Shown here: piece by piece, positions 6,248 through 6,896 of the stretch | Position numbering within the stretch: the first letter of the stretch is position 1 | Layout: every line of letters starts with the position of its first letter | Source of the DNA: CALBZH01 sp964538515 | GTDB lineage: Bacteria; Desulfobacterota; Syntrophobacteria; Syntrophobacterales; Syntrophobacteraceae | DNA: 6,896 nt | Assembly: GCA_964538515.1 (NCBI GenBank) | Contig: CAZIEW010000109.1 | Coordinates: 1-6,896, forward strand | Direction of reading: 5' to 3' | Made by a program: the position numbers and the translations under genes | Notes under the pieces: model-generated | The model's database searches: none | Seen by the model: only the letters and a program-made list of their open reading frames with translations | Told to the model about the DNA's origin: nothing

Positions 6248-6896
6248 ATGGCGCAATATGGCGGGTGGGCAGGAAAGGTATTGCGAGTTGACCTGTCGAC
6301 CGGGAAGATCACCACGGAAGACACGGTGGAAGAATACCGAGACACAATTGGCGGCACGGGGCTGGGATACCAGGTCCTCTGGGAGGAAGTGGCGCCGGAG
6401 GTAAAGGCTTTCGATCCCGAGAACAAGATCATCTTTGCCACCGGTCCTTTGGCGGGCACCAGCGCCCCCTGCAGCGGCCGGACCGCGATCACCACGCTGT
6501 GGCCGGTCTGCTGGCCAAAGCATCTGGTCGGGTCGGGGCATATGGGGGGCCATTTCGCCGCGGAACTGAAATATGCCGGGTTTGATGCCGTTATCATCGA
6601 AGGCCGGGCCGATTACCCCGTCTGGCTCGCCATCACCGACGGCAAGGCGGAAATCAGGGATGCCCGCCGACTCTGGGGACAGGGTATCCGCCGGACTACC
6701 CACGAAATCTCGAGGGAGCTGGGGCCGGAGGCCGTGGTCGCTGCCATTGGTCCAGCCGGGGAAAACATGGTTCCCATGTCCGTGATCATCAACTCGGTTT
6801 CCCATTCCGCGGCGGGCGGGGCCGTGATGGGATCAAAGAACCTGAAGGCTATCGGCGTTCGGGGCACCGGCAGTATTCGGATCGGCGGGAACAAAG
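6248..6896 (+). CDS. Aldehyde:ferredoxin oxidoreductase family protein, YdhV-like (partial; N-terminal 216 codons)
   Basis: From ATG 6248, preceded by AAGGAG at 6232-6237, the frame stays open to the window end. The product begins MAQYGGWAGKVLRVDLSTGK. Family landmarks in order are GGTGLGYQVLWEEV (35-48), ATGPLAGTSAPCSGR (64-78), GHMGGHFAAELKYAGFDAVIIEG (97-119), AIGPAGENMVPMSVI (166-180) and AAGGAVMGSKNLKAIGV (188-204). These mark the N-terminal domain of AOR-type enzymes, which holds a tungsten or molybdenum bis-pterin cofactor and oxidises aldehydes or reduces acids. The order and spacing look closest to E. coli YdhV. The cysteines that bind the enzyme's own [4Fe-4S] cluster lie further along, outside the window, so substrate and full integrity cannot be judged. 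No signal peptide is seen, so a cytoplasmic enzyme is expected. Electron partner: the polyferredoxin immediately upstream. Confidence 0.93.
   Translation, partial: MAQYGGWAGKVLRVDLSTGKITTEDTVEEYRDTIGGTGLGYQVLWEEVAPEVKAFDPENKIIFATGPLAGTSAPCSGRTAITTLWPVCWPKHLVGSGHMGGHFAAELKYAGFDAVIIEGRADYPVWLAITDGKAEIRDARRLWGQGIRRTTHEISRELGPEAVVAAIGPAGENMVPMSVIINSVSHSAAGGAVMGSKNLKAIGVRGTGSIRIGGNK

Noticed and set aside
5903..6805. 300-codon open frame on the minus strand over the polyferredoxin and AOR genes
   Set aside because: It is antisense to two genes with clear family motifs and crosses their boundary; its sequence has no recognisable domain.

Overview
The window is 6,896 bases from a GC-rich bacterial genome. 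It has no rRNA, tRNA, CRISPR array, recognisable transposase or phage gene. A YdhY-like polyferredoxin beside a tungsten aldehyde:ferredoxin-oxidoreductase (AOR) family gene, downstream of secreted Kelch proteins with strong Shine-Dalgarno sites, suggests an anaerobic Gram-negative bacterium. Desulfobacterota (old Deltaproteobacteria) is a reasonable guess, but it is inference and not proven by the sequence.

Layout: (1) Positions 1-198, minus strand, hold the N-terminal 66 codons of a nucleotidyltransferase (AbiEii/DUF6036-like) that runs off the left edge. (2) Positions 199-1099 hold no gene I can support. The only clear structure is a 13-bp perfect inverted repeat with a 41-bp spacer just upstream of the nucleotidyltransferase. 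(3) Positions 1100-5261, plus strand, hold three consecutive paralogous genes. Each encodes a protein with a 34-residue signal peptide and seven Kelch-type repeats (core R..HTATLL.DG.VLVAGG), predicted to be secreted seven-bladed beta-propellers. Their ribosome-binding leaders are nearly identical, and the mature proteins of the first and third begin with the same DTSDW.W motif. (4) The 172-bp gap before the third Kelch gene has two back-to-back perfect hairpins of the same geometry. (5) Positions 5262-5498 are a 237-bp spacer with a weak candidate promoter. (6) Positions 5499-6224 encode a polyferredoxin with sixteen cysteines for four [4Fe-4S] clusters, a Tat-like N-terminus and a CxxCH motif at the very C-terminus. 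(7) Positions 6248-6896 are the first 216 codons of an AOR-family tungsten/molybdenum-pterin enzyme that runs off the right edge.

The Kelch genes form one unit, probably a gene-duplication cluster and perhaps an operon for at least the first two. Their ligand or partner is unknown. The polyferredoxin and AOR genes form a second unit, separated by 23 bp and almost certainly co-transcribed. The oxidoreductase would pass electrons to or from the iron-sulfur subunit, as in E. coli YdhY/YdhV and the AorA/AorB pair of Aromatoleum. Nothing in the sequence ties the two units together functionally. The observations most worth checking are the tandem propeller cluster itself, the terminal CxxCH plus Tat-like start of the polyferredoxin, and the twin hairpins ahead of the third Kelch gene.
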